Assembly (NCBI RefSeq): GCF_002802865.1 | Contig: NZ_PGLQ01000011.1 | Coordinates: 1-64,000, forward strand | Source of the DNA: Bifidobacterium scaligerum | GTDB lineage: Bacteria; Actinomycetota; Actinomycetes; Actinomycetales; Bifidobacteriaceae | DNA: 64,000 nt | Direction: 5' to 3' | Shown here: positions 44,006-53,903 of the stretch, one piece after another | Position numbering within the stretch: position 1 is the stretch's first letter | Layout: every line of letters starts with the position of its first letter | Notes under the pieces: model-generated | The model's database searches: none | What the model was told of the DNA's origin: nothing | What the model saw: the letters and a program-made list of their open reading frames with translations, nothing else | Program-made: the position numbers and the translations under genes

Positions 44006-45141
44006 TCGTTTGCCTGCCTGTTCTTCTTTCTGGCGTACAACCATGCTATTTTCCGCTCGTTCGGGTAGCTCAATACGTCATCCAAATCATCGAAACGCAC
44101 CCAGATGGCGTCTTCCGCCTCATGATCGGGGTCACCGTCCACGGTCAGCTCGCCGCCGATCTGCCGCAGGGCAAAGTGATGGACCAGCTTGTGCACGCGT
44201 TGCGTGGTGCCGGTGAACCAGTAGTCGATGGTGGCGATGGAGTCGATGACCTCGCCCAGAATGCCGGTTTCCTCATGCACTTCGCGCACGGCGGTCTGCT
44301 GCGGGGTCTCGCCTTTTTCGATATGACCCTTGGGCAGACACCATTCCAGATGTCCGGAACGCGAATGACGGGCGATGATGGCCACGCGGTTACGGTCGTC
44401 GAAGATCAGACCGCCGGCCGAATATTCGCGCACCACCGGCAGTTCCTGCGCGTCCAGCGAAGCGAACGTGGTGGGACCATCCGTGGCGCGACGCTGCGGC
44501 ATCATGGCCGGCGTCGGGCCGCTCGGTGCCGTTGACGCGGCATGCACCTTGGCCATGCGGGCGGCGGTGGATGAGGCGATATGCGCCGGCGACGCGGTCG
44601 GGCGGTCGGCTGGATGCGACTGATGCTGCAGTTCCCGAAGACCCGTCACCGTCTGAACCGTCTGAACCGGCTGAAGGTTGCGCTGCGGGTCTTGGGAGAC
44701 TGCCGGTTTGCGTTGACCGTCGGCAAGTTTGCCGAAGACATTGGCCGGCGTCGGGCGAGTGTCCGCCGGAGCGATTTCTGGGGCCACGGCACCGGCGATG
44801 CCATCGACCTGCCCCACAATCGTCTCGTTCGGGGTGGCGATGGTGACGGTGGCGTGCATGCCGAACACGGTTGCCGGCGTCGGATGCTGCTGTGCCGGAG
44901 GTTCTGGATGCTGCGGCACCGGAATGCGTTCTTCCGCCGACCGCGGTTCGTCGGCGGTCTCGCCGGCATCCTCTGCCGACGCGGCGGTGAAGTCGCCGGT
45001 GGCCTCCTGAACCTCATAATCCCCATAATCGGCGGAATTCTGCGGTGTTTGCGAGGTATACAGCAGCTTGTCTTGGGTATAGTTGACCGCCGAATCGGGT
45101 GTTTGCCCAAGCATGCGGGCAAGGTCGGCGGGCGTAATCAT
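44002..45141 (-). CDS. Nudix hydrolase (MutT4-like)
   Basis: A 379-aa protein whose C-terminal ~150 residues are a Nudix domain. The complete Nudix box is GHIEKGETPQQTAVREVHEETGI. The first ~220 residues are Pro/Gln/Thr/Ala-rich and look disordered. The position before DUF6049 and murJ, divergent from the CCA-adding enzyme, matches mycobacterial mutT4 (Rv3908). Its substrate is unknown. The ATG at 45141 follows AAGGTGGAG; the frame's extension to 45279 would run into the neighbouring gene's promoter. It is co-transcribed with DUF6049 and murJ. Confidence 0.9.
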   Translation of the reverse strand: MITPADLARMLGQTPDSAVNYTQDKLLYTSQTPQNSADYGDYEVQEATGDFTAASAEDAGETADEPRSAEERIPVPQHPEPPAQQHPTPATVFGMHATVTIATPNETIVGQVDGIAGAVAPEIAPADTRPTPANVFGKLADGQRKPAVSQDPQRNLQPVQTVQTVTGLRELQHQSHPADRPTASPAHIASSTAARMAKVHAASTAPSGPTPAMMPQRRATDGPTTFASLDAQELPVVREYSAGGLIFDDRNRVAIIARHSRSGHLEWCLPKGHIEKGETPQQTAVREVHEETGILGEVIDSIATIDYWFTGTTQRVHKLVHHFALRQIGGELTVDGDPDHEAEDAIWVRFDDLDDVLSYPNERKIAWLYARKKNRQANE

Positions 45142-45227
45142 GTTCTCCACCTTACTCAACCCCGTGTGCAGGTGGGGTAACGGTATGCTGGTAGGGCAGA
45201 AAAACGTCGCATACGGAAAGGCGCCCA

Positions 45228-46655
45228 TTGGATTTCGAAGTATGGCCCGAAGCCATCGAACTTGGCCGATTGTTTGCACAGCAGGGCTATGAGCTGGCGT
45301 TGGTCGGCGGCCCGGTCAGGGATTTGCTGTTGCATCGGCCCAGCCACGATTTGGACTTCTGCTCATCGGCGCGGCCGGAGCAGTTTGAGCCGATACTGCG
45401 TCGGTGGGGCCGTGACGGCTTCTGGGATATGGGTCGCAAGTTCGGTACGTTGGGTGCCATGCGCCGGCGTGCCGACGGTACCGAAGTGAAGGTGGAGGTC
45501 ACCACCTACCGTTCGGACACCTATGATCCGGATTCGCGTAAGCCGGAAGTCAACTATGGCGACACTCTGGAAGGCGATCTGTCCCGCCGTGACTTCACCG
45601 TCAACGCGATGGCCTTGCGCGTGCCGGATCTTGAGTTCGTCGATCCGTTCGGTGGTGCCAACGATCTGGCCAAAGGCGTGTTGCGTACGCCGGTGGACCC
45701 GCGTCAGTCCTTTGACGATGATCCGCTGCGTATGATGCGTGCGGTGCGTTTCGTGGCGCAACTCGGCTTCCGTATCGCTCCCGATGCCGCCGAGGCGATT
45801 ACGTCGATGCGCGACCGTATCGAGATCGTCTCCGCCGAGCGCGTGCGCGATGAGCTGACCAAGCTGCTGCTGTCCGACCGTCCGCGCGCCGGACTGGAGG
45901 CGTTGGTCGAATCAGGTTTGGCGGATATCGTCTTCCCGGAGATTCCGGCGCTGCAGTTGCAGATCGATGAACATCATCGTCATAAGGATGTATTCGAGCA
46001 CACGATGATGGTGCTGGAGCGTGCCATCGCATTGGAAACCGGTCCGGACGGCCCGGTGCCGGCTCCTGATCTGACGTTGCGCCTCGCTGCGGTGATGCAC
46101 GATATCGGCAAGCCGAAAACCCGTCGGTTCGAGCCGGGCGGCAAGGTGAGCTTCCATCATCACGATGCGGTGGGTGCCAAAATGACCCGCAAGCGGTTGA
46201 AGGCGCTGCGCTTCGACCATCATGTGGTGGATGACGTGTCCGAACTGGTGAACATGCACCTGCGGTTCCATGGCTATGTGGATGAGCCGTGGACCGATTC
46301 GGCCGTACGCCGCTATGTCAAGGATTCCGGCCACCTGTATGAGCGGCTCAACCGCTTGACCCGCGCGGACGCCACCACGCAGAACAAGCGCAAGGCGGCG
46401 ATTTTCGCGCATGCCATGGATGAGATGGAGGAGCGAGTTCGCGAACTCAAGCGTAAGGAAGACTTCGACGCCATTCGCCCCGATCTGGACGGCAACGAGA
46501 TTATGGCGCTGTTGGGTCTGGAGCCCGGTCCGATGATCGGCCGCGCCTACAAGCACATGCTGGATTACCGTCTCGATAACGGGCCGGTGGAGCATGATGT
46601 GGCGGTGGCCGAGTTGAAGCGCTGGTACGCCGAAGAGGTCACCGAAAAGGTCTGA
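45228..46655 (+). CDS. CCA tRNA nucleotidyltransferase
   Basis: A 475-aa class II nucleotidyltransferase with LVGGPVRDLLL and HDLDF (GxVRD and DxD-type motifs), a tRNA-binding neck region (SRRDFTVNAMAL, DPLRMMRAVRF) and a C-terminal HD domain (AVMHDIGKPKTRR, HHHDAVGAKM). It adds or repairs the 3' CCA of tRNAs. The start appears to be the TTG at 45228, with GGAAAGG six bases upstream; the family N-terminus begins right after it. It corresponds to mycobacterial pcnA (Rv3907c) and is divergent from the Nudix gene. Confidence 0.93.
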   Translation: MDFEVWPEAIELGRLFAQQGYELALVGGPVRDLLLHRPSHDLDFCSSARPEQFEPILRRWGRDGFWDMGRKFGTLGAMRRRADGTEVKVEVTTYRSDTYDPDSRKPEVNYGDTLEGDLSRRDFTVNAMALRVPDLEFVDPFGGANDLAKGVLRTPVDPRQSFDDDPLRMMRAVRFVAQLGFRIAPDAAEAITSMRDRIEIVSAERVRDELTKLLLSDRPRAGLEALVESGLADIVFPEIPALQLQIDEHHRHKDVFEHTMMVLERAIALETGPDGPVPAPDLTLRLAAVMHDIGKPKTRRFEPGGKVSFHHHDAVGAKMTRKRLKALRFDHHVVDDVSELVNMHLRFHGYVDEPWTDSAVRRYVKDSGHLYERLNRLTRADATTQNKRKAAIFAHAMDEMEERVRELKRKEDFDAIRPDLDGNEIMALLGLEPGPMIGRAYKHMLDYRLDNGPVEHDVAVAELKRWYAEEVTEKV

Positions 46656-46694
46656 GGTGTATTACGAAGCGACAGGCCTGTAGCGCATAACAGG

Positions 46695-46765
46695 CGCATA
46701 ACAAACAGTGTGGCCGGTGAGCATTGCGTATTGCATCGCTCACCGGCCACACTGTTTGTTATGCG
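46695..46765. terminator. 28-bp perfect inverted repeat between pcnA-like and LytR_C genes
   Basis: The arms at 46695-46722 and 46738-46765 are perfectly complementary over 28 bp with a 15-base loop. They lie between convergent genes. A bidirectional terminator is the simplest reading, but the length is far beyond what termination needs. No other feature is seen in the 46656-46817 gap. Confidence 0.65.
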
Positions 46766-46817
46766 TACCTGCGCGTATCGCGGCGTTACCGCATGCCTAC
46801 AGGCACGGGCAACGGCA

Positions 46818-47459
46818 TCACTGCGCGTCGCTCTGCGTGGTGTATGCGTCGTGCTTGGTGTCTGCAGGCAGCTTGGTCATGCTGTCGGCTGCCTTGCAGC
46901 CTTCGATGTTGGTGATTTCCTTGCCGGACTTCGGCGAGGATTCGGTGTCCTGCAAATCCGAGAAGGTGGCGCCGATCACCACGTCGATCAGCTGATCTTC
47001 ACGCGCCGTCATGATCATTGTGGCATCGGTGAAGTTGCCGGCCAGCGTATAGGCCTGATTGATCGCGTTCTTGCCGAAGTAGATGGTGGTGCGCTCCACG
47101 CTGGTACTCGAATAGTTCTCGATGCTCTGCACACTGAAGCCACGGTTGGTAAGTGCGCCACCCACCGCCTTGGCGAAACCAAGATGGTCGGTGCCGTTCA
47201 GCACGCGCACGCCCACGGAAGCGTTCGCCGCATATGTGGCCTTGCCGTTGGCGTCCTTGACGGCGCACGGAGCGGCATTGCCGAAGTTCGGTTCGGTTCG
47301 GGCGGTGGAGACCTCTCCAAGCCCGAAGATATGGAAGTTGAACAGCACGGCGACGACCAGGAAGATGGCCAGCAGCGTGCCGCTGATGGAGAAAACGATG
47401 GTCTGACGGCGGCGTACGTACGCCTTGCGGGCCTCACGTTCATCAAACGGATGCATCAT
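46818..47459 (-). CDS. LytR C-terminal domain membrane protein
   Basis: A 213-aa protein with a cytoplasmic basic N-terminus, one membrane helix (IVFSISGTLLAIFLVVAVLF, about residues 21-41) and an exported LytR_C-type domain (ASVGVRVLNGTDHLGFAKAVGGALTNRGFSV). LytR_C domains occur alone or attached to LCP ligases, which join wall polymers to peptidoglycan. This one lacks the LCP domain. AAAGGAAG lies 7 bases before the ATG. It follows ispE on the same strand after a 45-base gap. Confidence 0.88.
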   Translation of the reverse strand: MMHPFDEREARKAYVRRRQTIVFSISGTLLAIFLVVAVLFNFHIFGLGEVSTARTEPNFGNAAPCAVKDANGKATYAANASVGVRVLNGTDHLGFAKAVGGALTNRGFSVQSIENYSSTSVERTTIYFGKNAINQAYTLAGNFTDATMIMTAREDQLIDVVIGATFSDLQDTESSPKSGKEITNIEGCKAADSMTKLPADTKHDAYTTQSDAQ

Positions 47460-47504
47460 CGTGGAACTTCCTTTGCCTATCTTCGACTTGTTGCTACCTT
47501 AGCG

Positions 47505-48521
47505 TCAATGGCTGACGCCGACCGAGGGTTTTGCGGGGGCGACGGCCCGGATGATGCGATCGACCAGCGCCTCGTCTCGCCAAGCCGTGATCACCTGATC
47601 TGCTGCGGTGTCGTCGGGTACGAACGCCACTACCGACGGTCCGGAGCCGGATACGAATGCGTGACGGGCACCGGCTGCGAGGGCGGCTTCGATCGCCTGG
47701 CCGCTGCGCGGATGCAGACTGATGGCCGAAGCTTGCAGATGATTGGCGTCCTGCGCTCCCGCACCCACCACATCGAAGGTGTGATACACCTCGGGAGTGC
47801 TCAGCTGCGATTGGTATGCGCCTACCAGCACCTGACCGGCAAAACCTTCTTTTGCCAGACGCAAGCCCTGTTCGCTGTCCGGTGCGATATCGGTGATCTG
47901 TTCGCCGAATCCGGTGCCTCGCGCCATGCCGCCGGTCACGCAGAACGGCATATCCGCGCCCAAGGTGGCGGCGATGGCGCGCAGACGCTCCACCGGCCAG
48001 TGCAAATCCCAGAGACGGTTCACCGCCAGCAGCGTGGCAGCCGCATCCGCCGATCCGCCACCCAAGCCGGCACCGACGGGAATGCGTTTGGTGATGGTCA
48101 ACGCCACATCCGGCTCTCGCCCGGCCGCTTCGGCCATGGCGAACAGGGCCAACACCGCATGATTGCGGCGCATGTCGGCGCTTGATGAGGCCAAATCGCC
48201 CAGATATGCGCCTTCGATGGCCAGCGAGAACCCGGTGCCGGGCTGTTTGGCCGTAGCGGTGACCGTGTCATAGACGCCGACGGCGCAGTAAATGGTGTCC
48301 AATTCGTGACGCCCGCCCCATTCCTCGTGGGTCGACCCTACATGCAGTACGAGATTGGTTTTCGCCGGGCAGTCCACGCTTACGGTGAGCGGTGCGGCGT
48401 TCGATGCATGCAAGGTGTCGGATGCGCTGGCAGTGTGGGCAGTGCTGTTGACAGCGATGGCGGATGTGGTCGCGGCGTCGGACGCCTTATGCCGCACCAA
48501 TGTGGGGGCTATTGCACTCAT
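47505..48521 (-). CDS. ispE: 4-diphosphocytidyl-2-C-methyl-D-erythritol kinase
   Basis: IspE phosphorylates CDP-methylerythritol in the MEP isoprenoid pathway. The GHMP kinase motif PVGAGLGGGSADAAATL is complete, and VDCPAKTNLVLHVG and the C-terminal VSGSGPSVVAF are typical. The 338-aa product begins with about 45 extra Ala/Ser/Thr-rich residues, partly due to an ATG that overlaps the ksgA stop by 4 bases. A shorter start is possible but none has a clear ribosome binding site. The ksgA-ispE order after an Rpf gene matches mycobacteria. Confidence 0.93.
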   Translation of the reverse strand: MSAIAPTLVRHKASDAATTSAIAVNSTAHTASASDTLHASNAAPLTVSVDCPAKTNLVLHVGSTHEEWGGRHELDTIYCAVGVYDTVTATAKQPGTGFSLAIEGAYLGDLASSSADMRRNHAVLALFAMAEAAGREPDVALTITKRIPVGAGLGGGSADAAATLLAVNRLWDLHWPVERLRAIAATLGADMPFCVTGGMARGTGFGEQITDIAPDSEQGLRLAKEGFAGQVLVGAYQSQLSTPEVYHTFDVVGAGAQDANHLQASAISLHPRSGQAIEAALAAGARHAFVSGSGPSVVAFVPDDTAADQVITAWRDEALVDRIIRAVAPAKPSVGVSH

Positions 48522-49426
48522 GCCGTCTCCTTTCCGGTGCTTTCCACAGCCTTGGCCAATGCCGCGAATTCGGTGATGGTCAGCGTTTCACCGCGACGGG
48601 TCGGATCAATGCCGGCGGCCTCGAACGCTTCGGCCGGCACCATGGTTTTAAGCGCCGCATGCAGCGTTTTACGACGCTGGCCGAATGCCGCGTCGATCAG
48701 ACGGAACACCAGTTCACGGGAAGGTGCGTCAGGTCCGAATGCCGGCGATGCCGCATCATCCGCCTTGAACCGGGTGAATCGCACCAACGCCGAATCGACG
48801 TTTGGTGCCGGCCAGAACACATTGCGGCCGATAACCCCCGCGCGCTCCGCCGTACCGTACCAGGCAAGCTTCACGCTGGGAGTGCCGTAGATTTTGGAGC
48901 CGGGAGTGGCGGCCAAACGGTCGGCCACTTCCTTCTGCACCATCACCAGGAACGAGCCGAGATTGTCGAATCGCTCCAGCAGGGTGAGCAGGATGGGCGT
49001 GGCCACGTTGTAGGGCAGATTGGCCACCAGCGTGAATGAGTCGTCGTCACGGAAATCCGGCACATTGTCCGGCGTGACGGTCAGCGCGTCACGGTTGACG
49101 ACCTTGAGCCGGTCCGCGGCCTCCGGCATGAATTCGGCTACGGTGCTCGGCAGTCTCTCGGCGAGCGGCGGGTCGATTTCCACAGCCGTCATCGCGGCGC
49201 CGGTTTCCAGAATGGCCAACGTGAGCGAACCCAAGCCGGGGCCCACTTCCATCACATGATCGTTTGCGGTGACGCCCGCCTCGCGCACGATACGACGTAC
49301 GGTACCGGGGTCGATAACGAAATTCTGGCCGAACTTTTTGGTCGGGCTTACGCCGGCATCGGCGGCGATACGGCGAATATCTGCGGCACCCAGCAGGTGG
49401 CCGGCGGAGGCATCATCATGATTCAT
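48518..49426 (-). CDS. rsmA: 16S rRNA dimethyladenosine transferase (KsgA)
   Basis: A 302-aa KsgA that dimethylates A1518 and A1519 of 16S rRNA. Motifs are KKFGQNFVIDPG, VMEVGPGLGSLTLAIL (SAM binding), NLPYNVATPIL (catalytic NLPY) and VVPAEAFEAAGIDPTRRGETL near the C-terminus. It overlaps ispE by 4 bases and lies 59 bases downstream of the RpfB-like gene on the same strand. Confidence 0.95.
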   Translation of the reverse strand: MNHDDASAGHLLGAADIRRIAADAGVSPTKKFGQNFVIDPGTVRRIVREAGVTANDHVMEVGPGLGSLTLAILETGAAMTAVEIDPPLAERLPSTVAEFMPEAADRLKVVNRDALTVTPDNVPDFRDDDSFTLVANLPYNVATPILLTLLERFDNLGSFLVMVQKEVADRLAATPGSKIYGTPSVKLAWYGTAERAGVIGRNVFWPAPNVDSALVRFTRFKADDAASPAFGPDAPSRELVFRLIDAAFGQRRKTLHAALKTMVPAEAFEAAGIDPTRRGETLTITEFAALAKAVESTGKETA

Positions 49427-49485
49427 ATGCTTGGTTCCTTGGGATTCCTCGGTGTCTCATACAGCTTGCGTTGGATGGTGTCGGA

Positions 49486-50997
49486 TCAGTACCAGCCGAC
49501 ATCTTCCGAATGTTGCCAGGCTACCGATGGGCTGCCGTAGCGTTGGGCGATGTACCACAGGCCCCAATCGATTTGGACTGCGGCGTCATCGCGCCAGTTG
49601 GCGCCGAACGTGGCCATTTTGTCTCCGGGAAGCGATTGGGGGATGCCGTAGGCGCCGGACCATGGATTTTCCGAATACCACAGCCAGCTGGATTCGCGAT
49701 TCCACAATTTGACCAAGCAGTCCCATTCGTTGCCGGTCCAGCCGCGCTGTGCCGCGGCACCGGCCGCATAGGCCTGTGCTTGGGCCACCGTGGCGTGCCA
49801 GAGGCGGCCTGAAGGCGTGGTGGTCGAGCCGGAATTTCCGGAGTCGCCGCCGGAGTTATCGGTGCCGTTATCGGTGCTGCCTGAGTTGTTCCCGGAGTCG
49901 CTACCCGAATTATTACCCGAGTTGCTTCCGGAATTGTCGCTGCCGCCACCGGAATTGTTGCCGTTGCCGGGCTGAGGGGTCGGGGTGGGCGTATCGGAAC
50001 TTCCTGAGTTACCGGAGTTCTTGTCGGACGAATCGTTCTTGCCTGCGCTGTCGTCACCCGGATTCGAGCCGGCGTCGGCCTTATCTGCGGAGCTTGCGGA
50101 GTCTGACGAGTCGGACTTGGACGAGCCGGACCCTTGAGAAGCGGAAGAATCCGGGCCTACGGCGATGATCTGGTCGACAGCCATCACCGTAATGGTTTCG
50201 GATTTCAGCGTTTCCGACTCGGCCTCGCCGTCCACATAGGTGACGTCATACACCTGGGTCTTCTCGCCGTTGACGCCCTGCTGACGGATTTCCGTCTGTC
50301 CTTCGGCCAGATTCGGATCGATCACGGTCTGCGTGGAGAACGGGATCACCGAGGTGCGGGTCTCCTCACCATGGGTGACGCGGCGTACGCGCAGTACCGT
50401 TTCGTCACCGTCTTTTTCGACGCTGACGCGATCCTCCTTGTTCAACACAATGCCTTTGGAGTCCAAAATGGAGGCTGCCGGCAGCTTGCCGTTGGGTGCC
50501 ACCGAGCTTTTGCCGTCGGCAATGACGGTGACCGGCCCGGATTGGTTGATCACCAGACCGCCGGTGAGCTGGTTGTAGACATTGTCGATATCGACGGTGA
50601 TGGCAGCGTCGTTGGGCTGGTTCTCCTGGAAGAAGCCAAGCAGCTGGTCGGCGCTGGTGGCCACGGTCCAGAACGGTACGGAGACGCCGTCGATGGTGAT
50701 GGTGGTCTGATACGCCGATTGCACGCTGACCACGGCATGATTGGCCAGCGTATTGCCGGATGATGTGGTGACGATGTCATGCGTTTTGACATCCACGCCC
50801 TGCTCCTCAAGCAGACGGGCGGACGTCGTGGCGTACGTGGTGACCTGCGTGGTCTCCCCGTTGATGGTCAGGGCCACGGTTTTGCGCGCGGTGAAGGCAA
50901 ATGAGCCGACCATCACCATGCTAACTGCCGCTACACAGGCGGTTACGCGGATGCGACGCAGTGTAACAAACCGCTGCGGGGTCCAACGCCGTGCCAT
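49486..50997 (-). CDS. RpfB-like muralytic protein (DUF348-G5-lysozyme-like)
   Basis: A 503-aa exported protein. An N-terminal membrane anchor or signal (ACVAAVSMVMVGSFAF) is followed by DUF348-type repeats (residues ~40-180), a G5 domain (~205-280), a Ser/Gly/Asn/Asp-rich linker (~290-395) and a C-terminal lysozyme-like domain (~400-503). The latter has WDCLVKLWNRESSW, with the likely catalytic Glu. Resuscitation-promoting factors cleave peptidoglycan. The order RpfB-ksgA-ispE is the same as in mycobacteria (Rv1009-Rv1011). The linker is compositionally very biased. Confidence 0.9.
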   Translation of the reverse strand: MARRWTPQRFVTLRRIRVTACVAAVSMVMVGSFAFTARKTVALTINGETTQVTTYATTSARLLEEQGVDVKTHDIVTTSSGNTLANHAVVSVQSAYQTTITIDGVSVPFWTVATSADQLLGFFQENQPNDAAITVDIDNVYNQLTGGLVINQSGPVTVIADGKSSVAPNGKLPAASILDSKGIVLNKEDRVSVEKDGDETVLRVRRVTHGEETRTSVIPFSTQTVIDPNLAEGQTEIRQQGVNGEKTQVYDVTYVDGEAESETLKSETITVMAVDQIIAVGPDSSASQGSGSSKSDSSDSASSADKADAGSNPGDDSAGKNDSSDKNSGNSGSSDTPTPTPQPGNGNNSGGGSDNSGSNSGNNSGSDSGNNSGSTDNGTDNSGGDSGNSGSTTTPSGRLWHATVAQAQAYAAGAAAQRGWTGNEWDCLVKLWNRESSWLWYSENPWSGAYGIPQSLPGDKMATFGANWRDDAAVQIDWGLWYIAQRYGSPSVAWQHSEDVGWY

Positions 50998-51276
50998 AAT
51001 ACCCAGTTGACCTTTCCGAAAAACCGTGTGCCGATGCCGCTTCCGCGAAAGCCGGTGACGGGCCGGTTGAATGGGCCGTCAGCCGACTTGCTCGAAAGAC
51101 ATACTCACCCAATCGTAATGGCTGGCCCGGCCGTGCGGGCTGATGCCACAGGCACTGTCACCATTCCTCTGCTTTAGTCGCCGCGTGAGCCTTTGCTTGA
51201 ATCTTCGCGTGAGCACTGTTGCGGCATTCTCGGGTGCTGCCTTGCGGCCGGCCGGGTATCTGCGTAGGTTGGGAGT
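50998..51276. other. Divergent promoter region of the RpfB-like and S9 peptidase genes
   Basis: 279 bases hold no recognisable gene. The promoters of both flanking genes must be here, but I see no strong consensus. Confidence 0.35.
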
Positions 51277-53898
51277 ATGGCTAGCAATACAGACGTCAAC
51301 GACGTGACCTGCAACGTATCCCATCCCACTGTTTCCGGCAACGATGCCATCGCGAATTTCCCTCGACGCAAGGCCCGCACCCTGCGGTTCACCTGCGGCG
51401 CCCCACGTTCGGCGCAGGTGATCGGCGACGGTGCCCGCGCACTGTTCCTGCGCTCGGACGGCCCCGAAGATCTGGTGACCGCGCTGTGGGTGAGCTGGTT
51501 CGGCGCGGACGGCGAACATCACGAAACCAAACTGGCCGACCCGCGTGAACTGCTGGGGGAGGGCGCGGACAGCGAGGATGTGCCCGCCGAGGAGCGTGCC
51601 CGCCGTGAACGTGCGCGCGAAGGCGGCACCGGCATCGTCGGATATTCCGCCGACAAGTCCGGCGATCGCATCGTCTTCACCATCAACGGACGACTGTATA
51701 TAACGGAGATCGGCGAGCGTCAGGCGGATGGCGGCATCATATGGCCGGACGTCTACGCCGAAGCGGAAGCCGACCGTGGCGAGCCTGTTGCGCGCACCCG
51801 CGAAATCGCCGGCGCTTGGCTGGATGAAGACCCGGACACCTATGCGCCGGTGCTGAACCCGCGCATCGCCCCGGACGGCACGCATATCCTGTACACGACT
51901 GGCACCTCGCTGATGCTGGTGGATATCGGCGACTGGCCGGACGACGCGGTTCGCGAGGACGGCATCGAGGAAGAGCCTGCCGGAGAATTGCCCGATGGCG
52001 TGGATGTGGAGTCGGACGCCATCGAGGAGGCCTTAAGTGAAGGGTTGTACGGCGAGGACGCCGGCGTCACAGGCGATGCTGAGGTGTTCGACGATCGCAT
52101 CACCGCGATCTACAGCGTTTCGGTAGAGGATGAGGACGGCAATCCGGCCGAAAACACGTGGAAGATCGGCCTTGCCGAATTCGTGGCCGGCGAGGAGATG
52201 AACCGGTACGACGGTTTCTGGTGGGCCCCCGATTCCGGGCATGTGCTGTTTGAATCGTTCGATACGGCCGACGAACAGGTCTGGCATCTGAGCGACCCGG
52301 CCAATCCGCTGGCCCCTGCCGCCGCCCGCCGCTACCCGGCTGCGCTGACCCGGAACGCCGACGTGTACCTGACCCTCGCCACGCTTGCCTTTGATGAGGA
52401 CGATCGGTACGCCGGCATCACCGCCACCGCCGATGTGCAATGGGATCGCGACACGTACGAGTATGTGGCGGCCGTGAACTGGAGCGAAGGCCACGATCCG
52501 TTGCTGCTCGTGCAGGACCGCTGCCAGCGCAACGATCAGGTGCTCAAGATTATGGCCGGCAAACGTTGGTTCGGCACCACGCGCATACTGGAAAGCCACC
52601 ATAACGATCAGTGGATCGACTTGGTGCCCGGCACTCCCGCCTATACGCCGGACGGTCGCTTGGTCTGCGCCTTGAATGATATGGACACCGACACCAACCG
52701 ACTGACCGTGGACGGACGCCCGTTTACGCCGGCCGGCTGGAACGTACGCGAAGTGCTGCACGTGGGCGATCATGAAGTGATGGCCGTGGTCCAGCGCGAA
52801 CCGGATGTGGCTGGTCTGCCGGCCGCCTGGACCGCGGCAGGCGGTGAACATGACGCCCGCAGCTTCGATGTGGTGCTGTTCGATTACGATGGCCTGTCCG
52901 ATGGCGGCGCGGTGCCCATCACCACGCGTCCGGGCGTCTGGACGGCGTCGCACGGTGAGCGTGGCATGGTCGTTTCCGGCCGTGATCTGGACCATGCCGG
53001 TGTGCAGATGGTTCATTCGTATGTGCCTGTGCCGGATGCCGTCGATGCGGAAAAGCCCGGCCAGCCGCAGGGCTACTCCGCCGGCATCGCCAACCATGCC
53101 GCTGAACCCGGATTCACGCCGAACCTCCACTTCACCCGTCTCGGCGAACACCGTCTGTATACGGCGATTATCGCGCCCAGCGCCGAAAGTCCGTATGCGT
53201 ACGCCGAGCAGCTGCCGGTACTGATGAAGCCGTACGGCGGCCCCGGATTCCAGCAAGTGGTGGATGCGCAATCCTTCTACTGGGAGGCCCAGTGGTGGGC
53301 CGATCAGGGCTTCCTGGTGGTCACGGCGGATGGTCGCGGCACCACCGGTCGCGGACCGAAGTGGGATCGTGAGATATTCGAGAACATGAAGCCCATCACG
53401 CTGGCCGACCAGATCGAAGCCGTCCACGCGTTGCCGGCCGCAGTCGCGGAACTTGACGGCGTTCCCGCGCCGGATCTCGACAAGGTGACGATGATCGGCT
53501 GGTCGTACGGCGGATTCCTTTCGGCGCTCGCCGTGCTGGACGCGCCGGACGTGTTCAAGGCCGCCTGCGCCGGCGCACCGCCCACCGACTGGACCCTGTA
53601 CGATACGCATTACACCGAGCGTTACTTGGGTCTTGACCCCGAGGTGTACGCGCGCAACGGCATCATCCAGGATGCGCCGAAACTTACCCGCCCGCTGATG
53701 CTGATCCACGGTTTCGCGGACGACAACGTGACCATCGCCCACAGTCTGCGTCTCTCCCAGGCACTGATGGCGGCGGGCCGACCACATACGTTCCTGCCGC
53801 TGACCGGCATCACGCATATGACCAACGATGAAACGGTGGCCGAGAACCTGCTGATTGTGCAGCGCGACTTCCTTAAGGAAGCGCTGGCCCTAAGATAA
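51277..53898 (+). CDS. S9-family prolyl oligopeptidase/dipeptidyl peptidase
   Basis: An 873-aa serine peptidase with an N-terminal beta-propeller and a C-terminal alpha/beta-hydrolase. The catalytic triad is visible: Ser in GWSYGGF (near 742), Asp in HGFADDNV (near 813) and His in GITHMT (near 845). GPGFQQVVDAQSFYWEAQWW precedes the hydrolase core. It likely releases dipeptides, as DPP IV does, but endo-activity cannot be excluded. No signal peptide is present. The acidic insert at about residues 215-265 (EEEPAGELPDGVDVESD) is not part of the usual fold. The next hydrolase gene starts 5 bases after its stop. Confidence 0.92.
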   Translation: MASNTDVNDVTCNVSHPTVSGNDAIANFPRRKARTLRFTCGAPRSAQVIGDGARALFLRSDGPEDLVTALWVSWFGADGEHHETKLADPRELLGEGADSEDVPAEERARRERAREGGTGIVGYSADKSGDRIVFTINGRLYITEIGERQADGGIIWPDVYAEAEADRGEPVARTREIAGAWLDEDPDTYAPVLNPRIAPDGTHILYTTGTSLMLVDIGDWPDDAVREDGIEEEPAGELPDGVDVESDAIEEALSEGLYGEDAGVTGDAEVFDDRITAIYSVSVEDEDGNPAENTWKIGLAEFVAGEEMNRYDGFWWAPDSGHVLFESFDTADEQVWHLSDPANPLAPAAARRYPAALTRNADVYLTLATLAFDEDDRYAGITATADVQWDRDTYEYVAAVNWSEGHDPLLLVQDRCQRNDQVLKIMAGKRWFGTTRILESHHNDQWIDLVPGTPAYTPDGRLVCALNDMDTDTNRLTVDGRPFTPAGWNVREVLHVGDHEVMAVVQREPDVAGLPAAWTAAGGEHDARSFDVVLFDYDGLSDGGAVPITTRPGVWTASHGERGMVVSGRDLDHAGVQMVHSYVPVPDAVDAEKPGQPQGYSAGIANHAAEPGFTPNLHFTRLGEHRLYTAIIAPSAESPYAYAEQLPVLMKPYGGPGFQQVVDAQSFYWEAQWWADQGFLVVTADGRGTTGRGPKWDREIFENMKPITLADQIEAVHALPAAVAELDGVPAPDLDKVTMIGWSYGGFLSALAVLDAPDVFKAACAGAPPTDWTLYDTHYTERYLGLDPEVYARNGIIQDAPKLTRPLMLIHGFADDNVTIAHSLRLSQALMAAGRPHTFLPLTGITHMTNDETVAENLLIVQRDFLKEALALR

Positions 53899-53903
53899 GG
53901 GAC

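Noticed and set aside
49749-50168. Arg/Cys/Ser-rich open frame opposite the RpfB-like gene
   Set aside because: It is the antisense of the Ser/Gly/Asn linker and is purely compositional.
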